Shown in pieces: positions 18,809 through 28,480 of a stretch of DNA of 64,000 bases. Positions within the stretch are counted from its first letter, which is position 1. Every line of letters begins with the position of its first letter. The notes beneath the pieces were generated by a model. That model saw only the letters and a program-made list of their open reading frames with translations, searched no databases and was not told where the DNA came from. Both the position numbers and the translations under genes were made by a program. Origin of the DNA: Clostridiales bacterium (GTDB lineage: Bacteria > Bacillota > Clostridia > Lachnospirales > Lachnospiraceae); contig JAAYNV010000027.1 of assembly GCA_012520645.1 (NCBI GenBank), positions 62,001 through 126,000 of the forward strand. The letters are read 5' to 3'.

Positions 18809-20293
18809 ATGAGAGGAATTGAAACACAGGTCCGTAAAATGCGTCGCCGGGTATTTATGGAAGTGGCAAAGCTGGCCTATGAATCAAAGAATCTGATTGA
18901 TGACATGGAAGCACTTCCATATAAAATTGTGGATTATGATGAGTCCGTATATCGTGAAAGCATCTATAGAGAGCGTGCGATTGTCCGGGAAAGACTCCGC
19001 CTTGCCATGGGCATGAGTCTCAGACCCGAAAATCAGCCGGTGCATGTGACACAGGGACTGGAGGAAAGCAATATTTCCGAAAAATACTATGAGCCGCCGT
19101 TAATGCAGGTAATTCCGTCGGCATGTAATTCCTGTCCTGAGAATCGCTATGAAGTAACCAATAAATGTATGGGCTGTGTGGCGCATCCGTGCCGGGAGGT
19201 CTGTCCACGCGGTGCCATCAGTATGGTAAACGGAAAATCATATATTGATCAGGAGAAATGTATCCGCTGCGGTAAGTGTAAGTCGATCTGTCCGTATGAT
19301 GCGATTTCCCATCAGGTACGTCCTTGTGCAGCGGCATGCGGTGTTGGTGCCATTAAAAATGATGAAAAAGGAAGAGCCTGTATCGACAATGAAAAATGTG
19401 TATCCTGTGGTCAGTGTATGGTAAATTGTCCGTTTGGCGCAATTGCAGATAAATCACAGATTTTTCAGTTGATTCGTGCCATGCAGGCAGGCGGTAAGAT
19501 TATTGCGCAGGTAGCACCTGCATTTGTAGGACAGTTTGGTCCCAAGGTGACCCCGGATATGTTAAAAACCGCATTGAAAGAGCTTGGCTTCGCCGATGTC
19601 TATGAGACGGCGATCGGAGCGGATCAGGGAGCCATTGCAGAGGCTGAACATTATGTACATGAGGTGGCAACCGGAAAGCTTCCGTTCCTCCTGACCTCCT
19701 GCTGTCCATCATGGTCGGTTCTTGCAAAGAAATTTTTCCCGGAAACGATTGATAATATTTCCAATGCACTGACTCCAATGGTGGCAACGGCAAGAATTAT
19801 TAAAAAGGAGCATCCGGATGCACAGGTCGTATTTATTGGACCGTGTGCGTCGAAGAAGCTGGAAGCATCCAGAAGAACGGTACGATCGGATGTGGATTTT
19901 GTTATTACGTTTGAAGAACTGGCAGGAATGTTCGAAGCAAAGGGAATTTTGTTAGAAGAAATTCAGGCGATGGATGAACTGCACGGAGCCACTTCGGCTG
20001 GACGCGGATACGGTGTAGCTGGTGGTGTGGCAAGTGCGATTGAGGAATGTATTCGGGAGTATTATCCGGATGTGGAGGTCAATATTGAGCATGCCGAAAG
20101 TCTGGCAGAATGTAAGAAGATGCTGATGCTTGCCAAGGCAGGCAAGAAGAACGGCTGTCTGATTGAAGGTATGGCATGCCCGGGCGGTTGTATTGCCGGA
20201 GCCGGAACGAATATTCCGATTGTACAGGCACAGAAGGAAGTAAAGAACTTTAAGGATGCGGCGGCTGAAAGATTACCGCATCCGGAAAGTTAA
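18809..20293 (+). CDS. Monomeric [FeFe] hydrogenase, probably group B
   Basis: H-cluster motifs TSCCPSW, GPCASKKLEA, EGMACPGGCIAGAG; ferredoxin-like 4Fe-4S motifs CIRCGKCKSICP and CVSCGQCMVNCP. Confidence 0.88.
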   Translation: MRGIETQVRKMRRRVFMEVAKLAYESKNLIDDMEALPYKIVDYDESVYRESIYRERAIVRERLRLAMGMSLRPENQPVHVTQGLEESNISEKYYEPPLMQVIPSACNSCPENRYEVTNKCMGCVAHPCREVCPRGAISMVNGKSYIDQEKCIRCGKCKSICPYDAISHQVRPCAAACGVGAIKNDEKGRACIDNEKCVSCGQCMVNCPFGAIADKSQIFQLIRAMQAGGKIIAQVAPAFVGQFGPKVTPDMLKTALKELGFADVYETAIGADQGAIAEAEHYVHEVATGKLPFLLTSCCPSWSVLAKKFFPETIDNISNALTPMVATARIIKKEHPDAQVVFIGPCASKKLEASRRTVRSDVDFVITFEELAGMFEAKGILLEEIQAMDELHGATSAGRGYGVAGGVASAIEECIREYYPDVEVNIEHAESLAECKKMLMLAKAGKKNGCLIEGMACPGGCIAGAGTNIPIVQAQKEVKNFKDAAAERLPHPES

Positions 20294-20346
20294 GATAGAC
20301 TGCGCAATTTGCAGAAAGTCAGACAAGAAAGGTATGGTTATTTACA

Positions 20347-21801
20347 ATGGGAAAAATAAGAACACGTTTTGCACCGAGCCCGACAGGACGTATGCATGTA
20401 GGAAATTTGAGAACAGCACTTTATGCGTATCTGATCACAAAGCATGAAAACGGAGATTTTATTCTCCGTATTGAGGATACCGATCAGGAGCGTTATGTGG
20501 AAGGCGCGGTTGATATTATTTACCGTACGCTGCAGAAGACCGGACTGATCCATGATGAGGGACCGGACAAGGACGGTGGTGTTGGTCCTTATGTACAGAG
20601 TGAAAGACAGGAACAGGGCATCTATCTGGAATATGCCAAGAAGCTGATTGAGAAAGGGGAGGCATATTACTGCTTCTGTGATAAAGAGCGTCTGGCAAGT
20701 CTGACACAAGAGGTGGCAGGAAAAGAAATTACGGTGTATGACAAGCATTGTCTGCATTTGTCCAAGGAAGAAATCGAAGAGAAGTTAGCAGCAGGAGTGC
20801 CGTATGTAATCCGTCAGAATAATCCAAAGGAAGGAACCACGACTTTCCATGATGATATTTATGGAGATATTACCGTGGAAAATGCGGAACTGGATGACAT
20901 GATTCTTATTAAATCGGACGGATATCCGACCTACAATTTTGCAAATGTAGTGGACGATCATTTGATGGGAATCACCCATGTGGTCAGAGGAAACGAATAT
21001 CTTTCTTCTTCCCCGCGTTATAACAGACTGTATGAGGCCTTCGGATGGGAAGTGCCGACCTATGTGCATTGTCCGTTAATTACCGACGAGCAGCATCAGA
21101 AGCTTTCCAAACGATGCGGACATTCCTCGTATGAGGATCTGATCGAACAGGGCTTTTTAACGGAGGCGATTGTAAACTTTGTGGCACTGCTGGGATGGAG
21201 TCCGGCAGGAACCGAAGAAATTTTTTCACTGGAAGAGCTGGTAGAGAAATTTGACTATCATCACATCAACAAGTCTCCGGCAGTCTTTGACTATACGAAA
21301 CTGCGGTGGATGAACGGGGAATATATCAAACGGATGGATTTTGACCGTTTTTATGAGATGGCGCTTCCGGTCATACAGGAGACCATTCATAAGGAACTGG
21401 ATTTTAAGAAGATTGCAGAGATGGTTAAGACCCGTATAGAGGTTCTTCCGGATATCAGAGATCATATTGATTTCTTTGAAGAACTGCCGGAATATGATAT
21501 TGCAATGTATACCCATAAGAAGATGAAGACTACGGCAGAATCTTCGCTGGAGGTATTAAAGGAGCTGCTTCCCCGCCTGGAGGCACAGGAGGATTACAGC
21601 AACGATGCACTGTATAAGCTTCTGACCGATTATGTGGCAGAGAAGGAGTGCAAGAACGGTTATGTGATGTGGCCGGTGAGAACTGCAGTTTCCGGCAAGC
21701 AGATGACCCCTGCCGGAGCAACCGAAATTATGGAGGTGCTCGGCAAAGAAGAATCCATTAAACGTATTCAAAAAGGAATTGAACTGTTAGAAAATGCCTG
21801 A
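20347..21801 (+). CDS. gltX: Glutamate--tRNA ligase
   Basis: [27 protein letters not shown]-type motif; KLSKR motif. Confidence 0.95.
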   Translation: MGKIRTRFAPSPTGRMHVGNLRTALYAYLITKHENGDFILRIEDTDQERYVEGAVDIIYRTLQKTGLIHDEGPDKDGGVGPYVQSERQEQGIYLEYAKKLIEKGEAYYCFCDKERLASLTQEVAGKEITVYDKHCLHLSKEEIEEKLAAGVPYVIRQNNPKEGTTTFHDDIYGDITVENAELDDMILIKSDGYPTYNFANVVDDHLMGITHVVRGNEYLSSSPRYNRLYEAFGWEVPTYVHCPLITDEQHQKLSKRCGHSSYEDLIEQGFLTEAIVNFVALLGWSPAGTEEIFSLEELVEKFDYHHINKSPAVFDYTKLRWMNGEYIKRMDFDRFYEMALPVIQETIHKELDFKKIAEMVKTRIEVLPDIRDHIDFFEELPEYDIAMYTHKKMKTTAESSLEVLKELLPRLEAQEDYSNDALYKLLTDYVAEKECKNGYVMWPVRTAVSGKQMTPAGATEIMEVLGKEESIKRIQKGIELLENA

Positions 21802-23695
21802 TTTATCTGAAAACATATCTCAGTCTATGGCAATCAGCCACTTTCAGGGACCGGCGCTTGTGCTCGCCGGTCCGGGAAGCGGCAAGACTTTCACGATTAC
21901 CAAACGAATCCAGTATTTAATAGAACAATGTAAGGTGAAACCGGAGCATATTCTGGTGGTGACTTTTACCAGAGCTGCAGCTTCAGAAATGAAGGAGCGG
22001 TTTTTAAAGCTGACCGGAGAAAAAAGCAGTGAAGTGAGCTTTGGAACATTTCATGCCTGTTTTTATTCGATTTTAAGAAGAGCCTGTTATCCGGCAAAGC
22101 TGGAGCTTTTGAGTGAGCAGGAAAAGCGTATCCGGGTCAGAGAGGCTGTGCGCCGCTATGAGCAGGAAGAACAGGAAATCAATCAGGACAGCGGCAGCAA
22201 AGCTGGCAGACGCTTTTGGACTGAACTGTCTCCTGAATCAGAAGAAAGTCTTTTACAGGATCTGTCACGTTATAAAAACAGTGGGCAGAAGATGTCTGCG
22301 TATGAGCCGCTCAGTGTAAAAAAGGAAATGCTTGCCTATGTCTGGAAGGAACTGGAACAGTATAAGCAGCTGGTGCACCGGATTGATTTTGATGACATGG
22401 CAATTCAGTGCTATACCCTATTTTTAAAACAACCGGAGCTTTTAAAGCAGTGGCAGGAGAAGTTTCAGTATATTCTGGTGGACGAGTTTCAGGACATTAA
22501 TGAACTGCAGTATCGTGTCATGTGTCTGCTTGCCGGAGAGAAAAAGAACTTGTTTATGGTTGGGGACGATGACCAGTCAATTTATGGATTTCGGGGAGCC
22601 AGACCGGAAATTATGAAAAGAGTACTACGGGACTTCCCGGAATGCAGTACCATGCTGTTAGAACAAAATTACCGGAGCAGCGGCAATATTATCAGGGCCG
22701 CCGGATATGTCATACGGGAGAACAAAAACCGGATGGCAAAGGAAATCCGTGCAGTGCGGGATGCGGGACAGTCAGTCCGCATCCGGGAGTTTGAGAGCAG
22801 ACAGGATGAAACGGAATTTTTGATGCAGGAGCTTTCGGCATTATGGCAGAAAGAAAAAGAAACGGGAAATGCGGAGCGTAAAATACTGGAGGATACCGCG
22901 GTTATTTTCCGTACGAACCGGGAAATGGCAGACTTTGCTGGACATCTTATAAAAAAGGGAATTCCATTTTCCATGAAAGAGACCGGGAGAAATATGTTTG
23001 ACACGGCAGTTGCCAGAGATATCCGTACCTATCTGCGTTTTGCCCAGGGGGAACGTTACCGGAATGATTTCTATCAGATTATGAACAGACCGCTCCGGTA
23101 TATTCCAAGGGATATTGTAAAAGGACATACCGTACATCTCGGTAAGCTTCTGCATGATTGTGAGCGGTATTATCCGGGGCTTGTGGAGGAAGTGGAAAAA
23201 TTTTCTGAGGATATGGAGCGGATGAGCACGATGCAGCCGTATGCGGCAATTCGTTATCTGCGTAAGGGGGTCGGCTATGATGAGCACATCCGGACTATGC
23301 CGGATGCAGAGGATAAGCTGGAACTGGCAGAGCAGATTACCGACAGCGCCAGGGGGTATGCAACACTGGCAGAATGGGAAAACTATATCGAAGAATATGC
23401 AGCGAAGCTGTCGGCGGCATCCAGTGACAGGGAGACGAAGGGGTGGGATGGTGTACAGATGATGACTATGCACGCTTCCAAGGGGTTGGAATATAAGAGG
23501 GTTTATCTGCCGCATTTAAATGAAGGCAGCATTCCGCACAAAAAGTCAGAGGCTTTCGAAGAACTGGAAGAGGAGCGCAGGATGCTCTATGTGAGCATGA
23601 CCAGAGCAAAGGACAGTTTGTGCATGACCTATGTAAAGGATAAACAAAAAGCAGCATCCAGATTTCTGGAGCCGCTTTTAAAAGGGAAGATCTAG
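21794..23695 (+). CDS. UvrD/PcrA-type ATP-dependent DNA helicase (SF1)
   Basis: [15 protein letters not shown] Walker [41 protein letters not shown]. Confidence 0.93.
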   Translation: MPDLSENISQSMAISHFQGPALVLAGPGSGKTFTITKRIQYLIEQCKVKPEHILVVTFTRAAASEMKERFLKLTGEKSSEVSFGTFHACFYSILRRACYPAKLELLSEQEKRIRVREAVRRYEQEEQEINQDSGSKAGRRFWTELSPESEESLLQDLSRYKNSGQKMSAYEPLSVKKEMLAYVWKELEQYKQLVHRIDFDDMAIQCYTLFLKQPELLKQWQEKFQYILVDEFQDINELQYRVMCLLAGEKKNLFMVGDDDQSIYGFRGARPEIMKRVLRDFPECSTMLLEQNYRSSGNIIRAAGYVIRENKNRMAKEIRAVRDAGQSVRIREFESRQDETEFLMQELSALWQKEKETGNAERKILEDTAVIFRTNREMADFAGHLIKKGIPFSMKETGRNMFDTAVARDIRTYLRFAQGERYRNDFYQIMNRPLRYIPRDIVKGHTVHLGKLLHDCERYYPGLVEEVEKFSEDMERMSTMQPYAAIRYLRKGVGYDEHIRTMPDAEDKLELAEQITDSARGYATLAEWENYIEEYAAKLSAASSDRETKGWDGVQMMTMHASKGLEYKRVYLPHLNEGSIPHKKSEAFEELEEERRMLYVSMTRAKDSLCMTYVKDKQKAASRFLEPLLKGKI

Positions 23696-23715
23696 TATAG
23701 AAGGACGTTGGGAGA

Positions 23716-24042
23716 CTATTCACCGTCTACCAGTTCATCAAATTCGGCGTTGTCCAGATATTCATCAAAGGCATCCGATACCATTTCGTATTCCTCATCG
23801 TCTTCGATGTACTGAAGCTCCGGTTCCGCATTGACATTATTTTCATCTTCAAAATAGCGGTAGAACCAGACTTCTCCGTCCTCATTTTTACCGTCCTCAT
23901 TGAGCGGGAGCAGTACAATATAGTCCTGCTTCTGCACCGTAAGGATCGTTACGATACCACAGGTCACATTGCTACCGTCTTCTAACTCCAGATCTACGGT
24001 CATTTCTTCGTCGTTAAAATCAATATCATTGTTATTTCCCAT
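23716..24042 (-). CDS. DUF1292 domain-containing protein
   Basis: Acidic protein: ELEDGSNVTCGIVTILTVQKQDYIVLLPL...EVWFYRYFED typical of DUF1292. Confidence 0.8.
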   Translation of the reverse strand: MGNNNDIDFNDEEMTVDLELEDGSNVTCGIVTILTVQKQDYIVLLPLNEDGKNEDGEVWFYRYFEDENNVNAEPELQYIEDDEEYEMVSDAFDEYLDNAEFDELVDGE

Positions 24043-24200
24043 TGTTGTACCTCTCCTTCGTTTTTTTTATTGTAGCTGATATCGAACAGAAGTGCAACCG
24101 GAAGAACAGTCAGCCTTAATGAAAAATCTTTTCCGATTGCATGATATGTGATAATATAGAGTTATATGAGTTTACGACAGAGCGTGAAAGGCGGAACAAT

Positions 24201-26216
24201 ATGCAAAAACAATTTCACTTGAAAAAGGGTACGCCATATCCGTTAGGAGTTTCAGCAGCCGGGACGCAGATTAATTTTGCGGCGGTGATGAACACAAAAG
24301 AAAAGAATGGAATACTTCTCTATGAACGCAGTACGCGAAAGCTTGCAGCCAGAATTCCGTTTTGTGCAAAGGAAAGTACAGGAAATATCTGTTGCGGGAT
24401 GTTAGAGAATTTTGAACCGGATCAATACCTGTATAATTTTTACAGTGGGGATCTGGAATATACGGATCCTTATGCAAGAGCTGTATGCGGAAACAGAAAG
24501 AAATACGGAGAATTCCGGTTATCGGATGAGTATGATTGGGAGGAAGATAACCTTCCTGAGATTCCTTATACAGAAAGCATTTTTTATCTTCTGCATGTCA
24601 GGGGATTTACAATGCACAGAACTTCCGGCGTGGAGCATAAAGGGACCTTTCTTGGGATACAGGAAAAGATTCCTTATTTGAAAGAGCTGGGTATTACTAC
24701 GCTGGAGCTGATGCCGGCCTATGAGTTTGAAGAAAAAGAGCCGAGTGTGATGAAAGAACCGATTCCTGTGCCGGAATATATGCAGGAGAGATACAGAAAT
24801 GCGCAGGATATTATCAAATCTGCAGCGCCGTTTGCAGCGGAGGAAAAGAAAAAGAAATCGGTCAGATTGAATTACTGGGGCTACAAGAGCGGAAGTTATT
24901 TTGCACCGAAGCGCTCCTATGCAGCGGGGGAACGTCCGGATGTTGAATTGAAGAATCTGATTAAGGAACTGCATCGAAATCATATGGAGATTATTCTGCA
25001 GTTTTATTTCCCAAAGGAAGTCAAACAGGGCTACATTCTGGAGGTATTAAAATACTGGATTTTGAATTATCATGTGGATGGGATTCATATCAAAGGGGAA
25101 CGGATTCCGATTACCCTGCTTGCGACAGAACCGCTTCTGGCAAACCGTAAGCTTCTCCATCATGAACTGCCTCTTCAGGAAATTTATGGAGAAGGGGAAC
25201 AGCCGGCATATCGAAATCTTGCCTTTTACCGGGATGATTTTATGTATGATATGCGTAAATATCTAAAAGGCGATGATAATATGCTGCAGTCTGTTGTGGA
25301 ATATACAAAAAGGAATACAGGCAAGGCTGCATTCATAAATTTTATGACAAACTATTATGGGTTTACGCTGGAGGATCTGGTTTCCTATGACAGAAAACAC
25401 AATGAAGCAAACGGTGAGGAGAACCATGACGGCACTGATTTTAATTTCAGTTGGAACTGTGGAGCAGAAGGAAAGACAAGGAGAAAATCGGTCAACGAAT
25501 TGAGATTAAAGCAGAAAAAGAATGCCATGACTCTTATGTTGCTTTCGCAGGGTACACCACTTATTCGTGCCGGAGATGAATTTTGTCAGACCCAGAAGGG
25601 GAATAACAACCCTTATTGCCAGGATAATGATATTTCATGGCTTCACTGGGACAGGATGGAACAGGAGAAAGAGTTTTTTGAATTTGTAAAGATGCTGATC
25701 AAGTTTCGTATGGAACAGCCTGTTTTCCATATGGAAGAACCGTTTCGTATGGTGGACTACCGTTCCTATGGTTACCCGGATCTGTCACTGCATGGTGAAG
25801 AGGCATGGAAGGCATATATGCACGGCTATGAGCATCATATCGGAATGCTTTATTGCGGCAGGTATGCAATGCCTTCGATAGAAGGGCAGGGAACCGCCGG
25901 AAAGGAAGCTGATCGTGAGAAAGCTGTAAAACAAGAACCGGCGCAGTTGTTTTATGCTGCCTATAATATGCACTGGCAGAGGCACTTTTTTGGCCTTCCG
26001 TCGTTGCCGGAGGGAGAGGAGTGGAAGCTGGTTTTTACAACGGACAACAATACATCTGAAGCGGAGCAGCTCATACGGAAACAGGAAGAAAATAAACAGG
26101 AAAAGGGCTGTAGAATCTGTATACCGCCTCGAACGATCAGTCTGTTCAAAAGTCAAAAGTCGGCACGAAAGAGCCGGAATAGAAGTAACGGAGGGAGTAA
26201 AAGGAAGAAAGCATGA
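24201..26216 (+). CDS. GH13 isoamylase/debranching-like protein lacking catalytic residues
   Basis: N-terminal CBM48-like part and GlgX/TreX-like C-terminal motifs (NYYGFTLEDLVSYDRKHNEANGEENHDGTDFNFSWNCGAEG; PLIRAGDEFCQTQKGNNNPYCQDNDISWLHW). Confidence 0.8.
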   Translation: MQKQFHLKKGTPYPLGVSAAGTQINFAAVMNTKEKNGILLYERSTRKLAARIPFCAKESTGNICCGMLENFEPDQYLYNFYSGDLEYTDPYARAVCGNRKKYGEFRLSDEYDWEEDNLPEIPYTESIFYLLHVRGFTMHRTSGVEHKGTFLGIQEKIPYLKELGITTLELMPAYEFEEKEPSVMKEPIPVPEYMQERYRNAQDIIKSAAPFAAEEKKKKSVRLNYWGYKSGSYFAPKRSYAAGERPDVELKNLIKELHRNHMEIILQFYFPKEVKQGYILEVLKYWILNYHVDGIHIKGERIPITLLATEPLLANRKLLHHELPLQEIYGEGEQPAYRNLAFYRDDFMYDMRKYLKGDDNMLQSVVEYTKRNTGKAAFINFMTNYYGFTLEDLVSYDRKHNEANGEENHDGTDFNFSWNCGAEGKTRRKSVNELRLKQKKNAMTLMLLSQGTPLIRAGDEFCQTQKGNNNPYCQDNDISWLHWDRMEQEKEFFEFVKMLIKFRMEQPVFHMEEPFRMVDYRSYGYPDLSLHGEEAWKAYMHGYEHHIGMLYCGRYAMPSIEGQGTAGKEADREKAVKQEPAQLFYAAYNMHWQRHFFGLPSLPEGEEWKLVFTTDNNTSEAEQLIRKQEENKQEKGCRICIPPRTISLFKSQKSARKSRNRSNGGSKRKKA

Positions 26217-26758
26217 ACTGGTGGAAACATTTCCGGACGATTACTTATCATAAATACTTAGTCATGAAAGGATGCTTTGCAGTTGGACTTTACTGGCAGG
26301 GAATCTGTCATGATCTATCCAAATATTCTCCGGCAGAGTTTTGGGTAGGAGCAAAATACTATCAGGGGAACAGAAGCCCAAACAATGCAGAAAGAGAGGA
26401 ACTTGGTTATTCCGGAGCGTGGCTTCATCATAAGGGCAGGAACAAGCATCATTATGAGTATTGGATGGACTACTGTATCAATCAGCCGGACCGGATCATG
26501 GCGCCGTTCAGAATGCCGGAAAGATATGTGATAGAGATGTTTATGGACCGAATTGCGGCATCTAAGGTATATAATAAGGAAAAATATACAGATTCCTCTC
26601 CACTGCAATATTATCAGGGCAGTCTGGAAAAAGCACCGGATTTTTTACATGAGGATACGAGAAAGGAATTGGAACAGCTGCTTTCCATGCTGGCAGAATC
26701 AGGAGAAACGGAGACGTTTCGTTACATTCGTAAGGAGATATTAAAAAAGAGCGTATAG
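26213..26758 (+). CDS. DUF5662 family protein
   Basis: HKYLVMKGCFAVGLYWQGICHDLSKYSPAEFWVGAKYYQGNRSPN...HHKGRNKHHYEYW, conserved His/Asp pattern. Confidence 0.8.
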   Translation: MNWWKHFRTITYHKYLVMKGCFAVGLYWQGICHDLSKYSPAEFWVGAKYYQGNRSPNNAEREELGYSGAWLHHKGRNKHHYEYWMDYCINQPDRIMAPFRMPERYVIEMFMDRIAASKVYNKEKYTDSSPLQYYQGSLEKAPDFLHEDTRKELEQLLSMLAESGETETFRYIRKEILKKSV

Positions 26759-26774
26759 GAAAAGACAGCAGCTG

Positions 26775-26804
26775 GCACAAGTGCAAGCCTTCTGACATAC
26801 ACTA
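26775..26804 (+). promoter_or_regulatory. Candidate sporulation (sigmaK/sigmaE-like) promoter
   Basis: GCAC (26775-26778), 17 bp, CATACACTA (26796-26804). Confidence 0.35.
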
Positions 26805-26834
26805 GGAGTATAAAAGAAGGAGTGAAAAGAAATT

Positions 26835-27170
26835 ATGAATTGTTTGTGCTGGTTATTGATTTTACTATGCTGCGGAAGAAATAATAGTTGGGGAAACAAC
26901 TGTGGCTGCGGCAGGGATAATGACTGCAGAAGGGATAACGACCGTAGAAGGGACAATGACTGTGGCTGCAAGAAGGACAATGACTGCAGAAGGGATAACG
27001 ACTGTGGCTGCAAAAATGACAATGACCGCAGAAGGGATAACGACTGCGGCTGTGGCAGAGACAGCGACCGGGACAGAGATAATGACTGCAGCAGACCCGT
27101 ACCACCACCGCCAATGCCTCGTCCTTTTTCGGGATTCCCGGGTCAGGGAACATGCGGCTGTGAAGAATAG
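26835..27170 (+). CDS. Cys/Asp/Arg-rich repeat protein of unknown function
   Basis: MNCLCWLLILLCCGRNN leader then alternating CGCxxDND and (C/R)RRDND units; RBS AAGAAGGAG 5' of ATG. Confidence 0.65.
   Translation: MNCLCWLLILLCCGRNNSWGNNCGCGRDNDCRRDNDRRRDNDCGCKKDNDCRRDNDCGCKNDNDRRRDNDCGCGRDSDRDRDNDCSRPVPPPPMPRPFSGFPGQGTCGCEE
26904..27092 (+). repeat. Degenerate in-frame tandem repeat (18- and 24-nt units)
   Basis: Recurrent AGAAGGGATAACGACTG(T/C)GGCTGC-like units, all multiples of 3. Confidence 0.8.
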
Positions 27171-27262
27171 TTTTTGGGGGAATGGATTAAAAGAATATTC
27201 AGAAACCGAGGGAACAGGCTGGAAAAAATCCGCCTGTTCTTTTGATGTCAGATAGTGTCATT

Positions 27263-28156
27263 TCATTTCGAAATATCAGGAAATAAACATTGCATATCCG
27301 GCGGAAGAGGTGCGGTAAAGTGCAAAGCTTTTCCGGTGATTGGATGGGAGAAGGAAAGACTGTAGGAATGGAGTGCCTGACGGCTGATTTTGGAAAAATC
27401 AGGGTGATATAAAAAGTCACCTAACAGGGGATGCCCAAGATGTTTCATATGCACCCGGATCTGGTGTGTACGTCCGGTTTCCAGAGAGAGCTTTAAAAGG
27501 GCATATTCCGTTTGTTGACAAAGTACTTGATAGTGGGTAACGGCATGCTCTCCGTGATCGAAGTCTATTACGCGTTCAATAGAGGAATCCGTAGCTCTTG
27601 CAATCGGAGCATTTACGGTGCCGAAAGGTTCTGAAAACTGTCCAGAGGCAATCGCCAGATAGTTACGTTTCAGTTTCCGTTCTGCTGCCATGCGGGAGAG
27701 GATGGCTCCACTTACCATGTGCTTGGCAAGGAGCGTCAGTCCTGTGGTATCCCGGTCCAGGCGGTTGATGCAGCGGAAAACATAGGGGATATTTCTGCTT
27801 GCATAATAATAAGCGACAGCATTGGCAAGAGTATGTTCGTAGTGATTCATGGAAGGGTGTACAGGCATATTGGCAGGTTTATTGAGAATCAGAATATCTT
27901 CATCCTCATAGATAATATTGAGAGGAGCGTATACAGGAAGAATCTTTTTGGAACTTTCCGTTTCGGTCAGGTGAACAGTCAGAATGTCTCCGGCGCAAAG
28001 CTTTTTTGTCACATATTCCCAGCGCCCGTTTAAGAGAATGCTTTCTGGTATTTTTTTTAAAGCTATGATATTTGAATGGGAAAACCCTTTTCTTTTCAAA
28101 TATTGTTCGATGGTCAAATCCTCTTCGGTAATAAGAAATTCGAAATCACGTTTCAT
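27263..28156 (-). CDS. RluA family pseudouridine synthase
   Basis: INRLDRDTTGLTLLAKHMVSGAIL; LETGRTHQIRVHMKHLGHPLLGD; N-terminal S4-like region. Start likely ATG 28156. Confidence 0.92.
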   Translation of the reverse strand: MKRDFEFLITEEDLTIEQYLKRKGFSHSNIIALKKIPESILLNGRWEYVTKKLCAGDILTVHLTETESSKKILPVYAPLNIIYEDEDILILNKPANMPVHPSMNHYEHTLANAVAYYYASRNIPYVFRCINRLDRDTTGLTLLAKHMVSGAILSRMAAERKLKRNYLAIASGQFSEPFGTVNAPIARATDSSIERVIDFDHGEHAVTHYQVLCQQTEYALLKLSLETGRTHQIRVHMKHLGHPLLGDFLYHPDFSKISRQALHSYSLSFSHPITGKALHFTAPLPPDMQCLFPDISK

Positions 28157-28249
28157 GGGAATAGCCTTTCTAAAATTGGAAATCAATATTGACAGATGAA
28201 TTATAAATGCTAGTATAAAAGAAAATCAAGAAAAAAGGAGCGGCTGGAT

Positions 28250-28474
28250 ATGGATGAGGAAAAAATGATCGAAGAAATTTTAAAGCATCTGGATGGTGAA
28301 ACAGAGTCTGGGGTTCACAGGATGAGTGTGAACATGGATATTTTGGCAGAGCAGGAAAAAGAAGTATCCCATAAATGCTGCGTGGCATACGGAAGGCCCG
28401 CCAATGAAACGGTGGGCCTGCTTGACATGTATACCGATTCCACAGTGGATATGCCGGATAACGAAAGGCGTTAA
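28250..28474 (+). CDS. Small hypothetical protein
   Basis: 74 aa ORF with RBS AAAAAAGGAG upstream. Confidence 0.55.
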   Translation: MDEEKMIEEILKHLDGETESGVHRMSVNMDILAEQEKEVSHKCCVAYGRPANETVGLLDMYTDSTVDMPDNERR

Positions 28475-28480
28475 ACTGGT

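Noticed and set aside
26902-27255. Alternative + frame ORF (MAAAGIMTAEGITTVEG...) and antisense ORFs across the Cys-rich repeat
   Set aside because: The repeat period is a multiple of 3, so all frames stay open. Only the 26835 frame has a good RBS and coherent composition.
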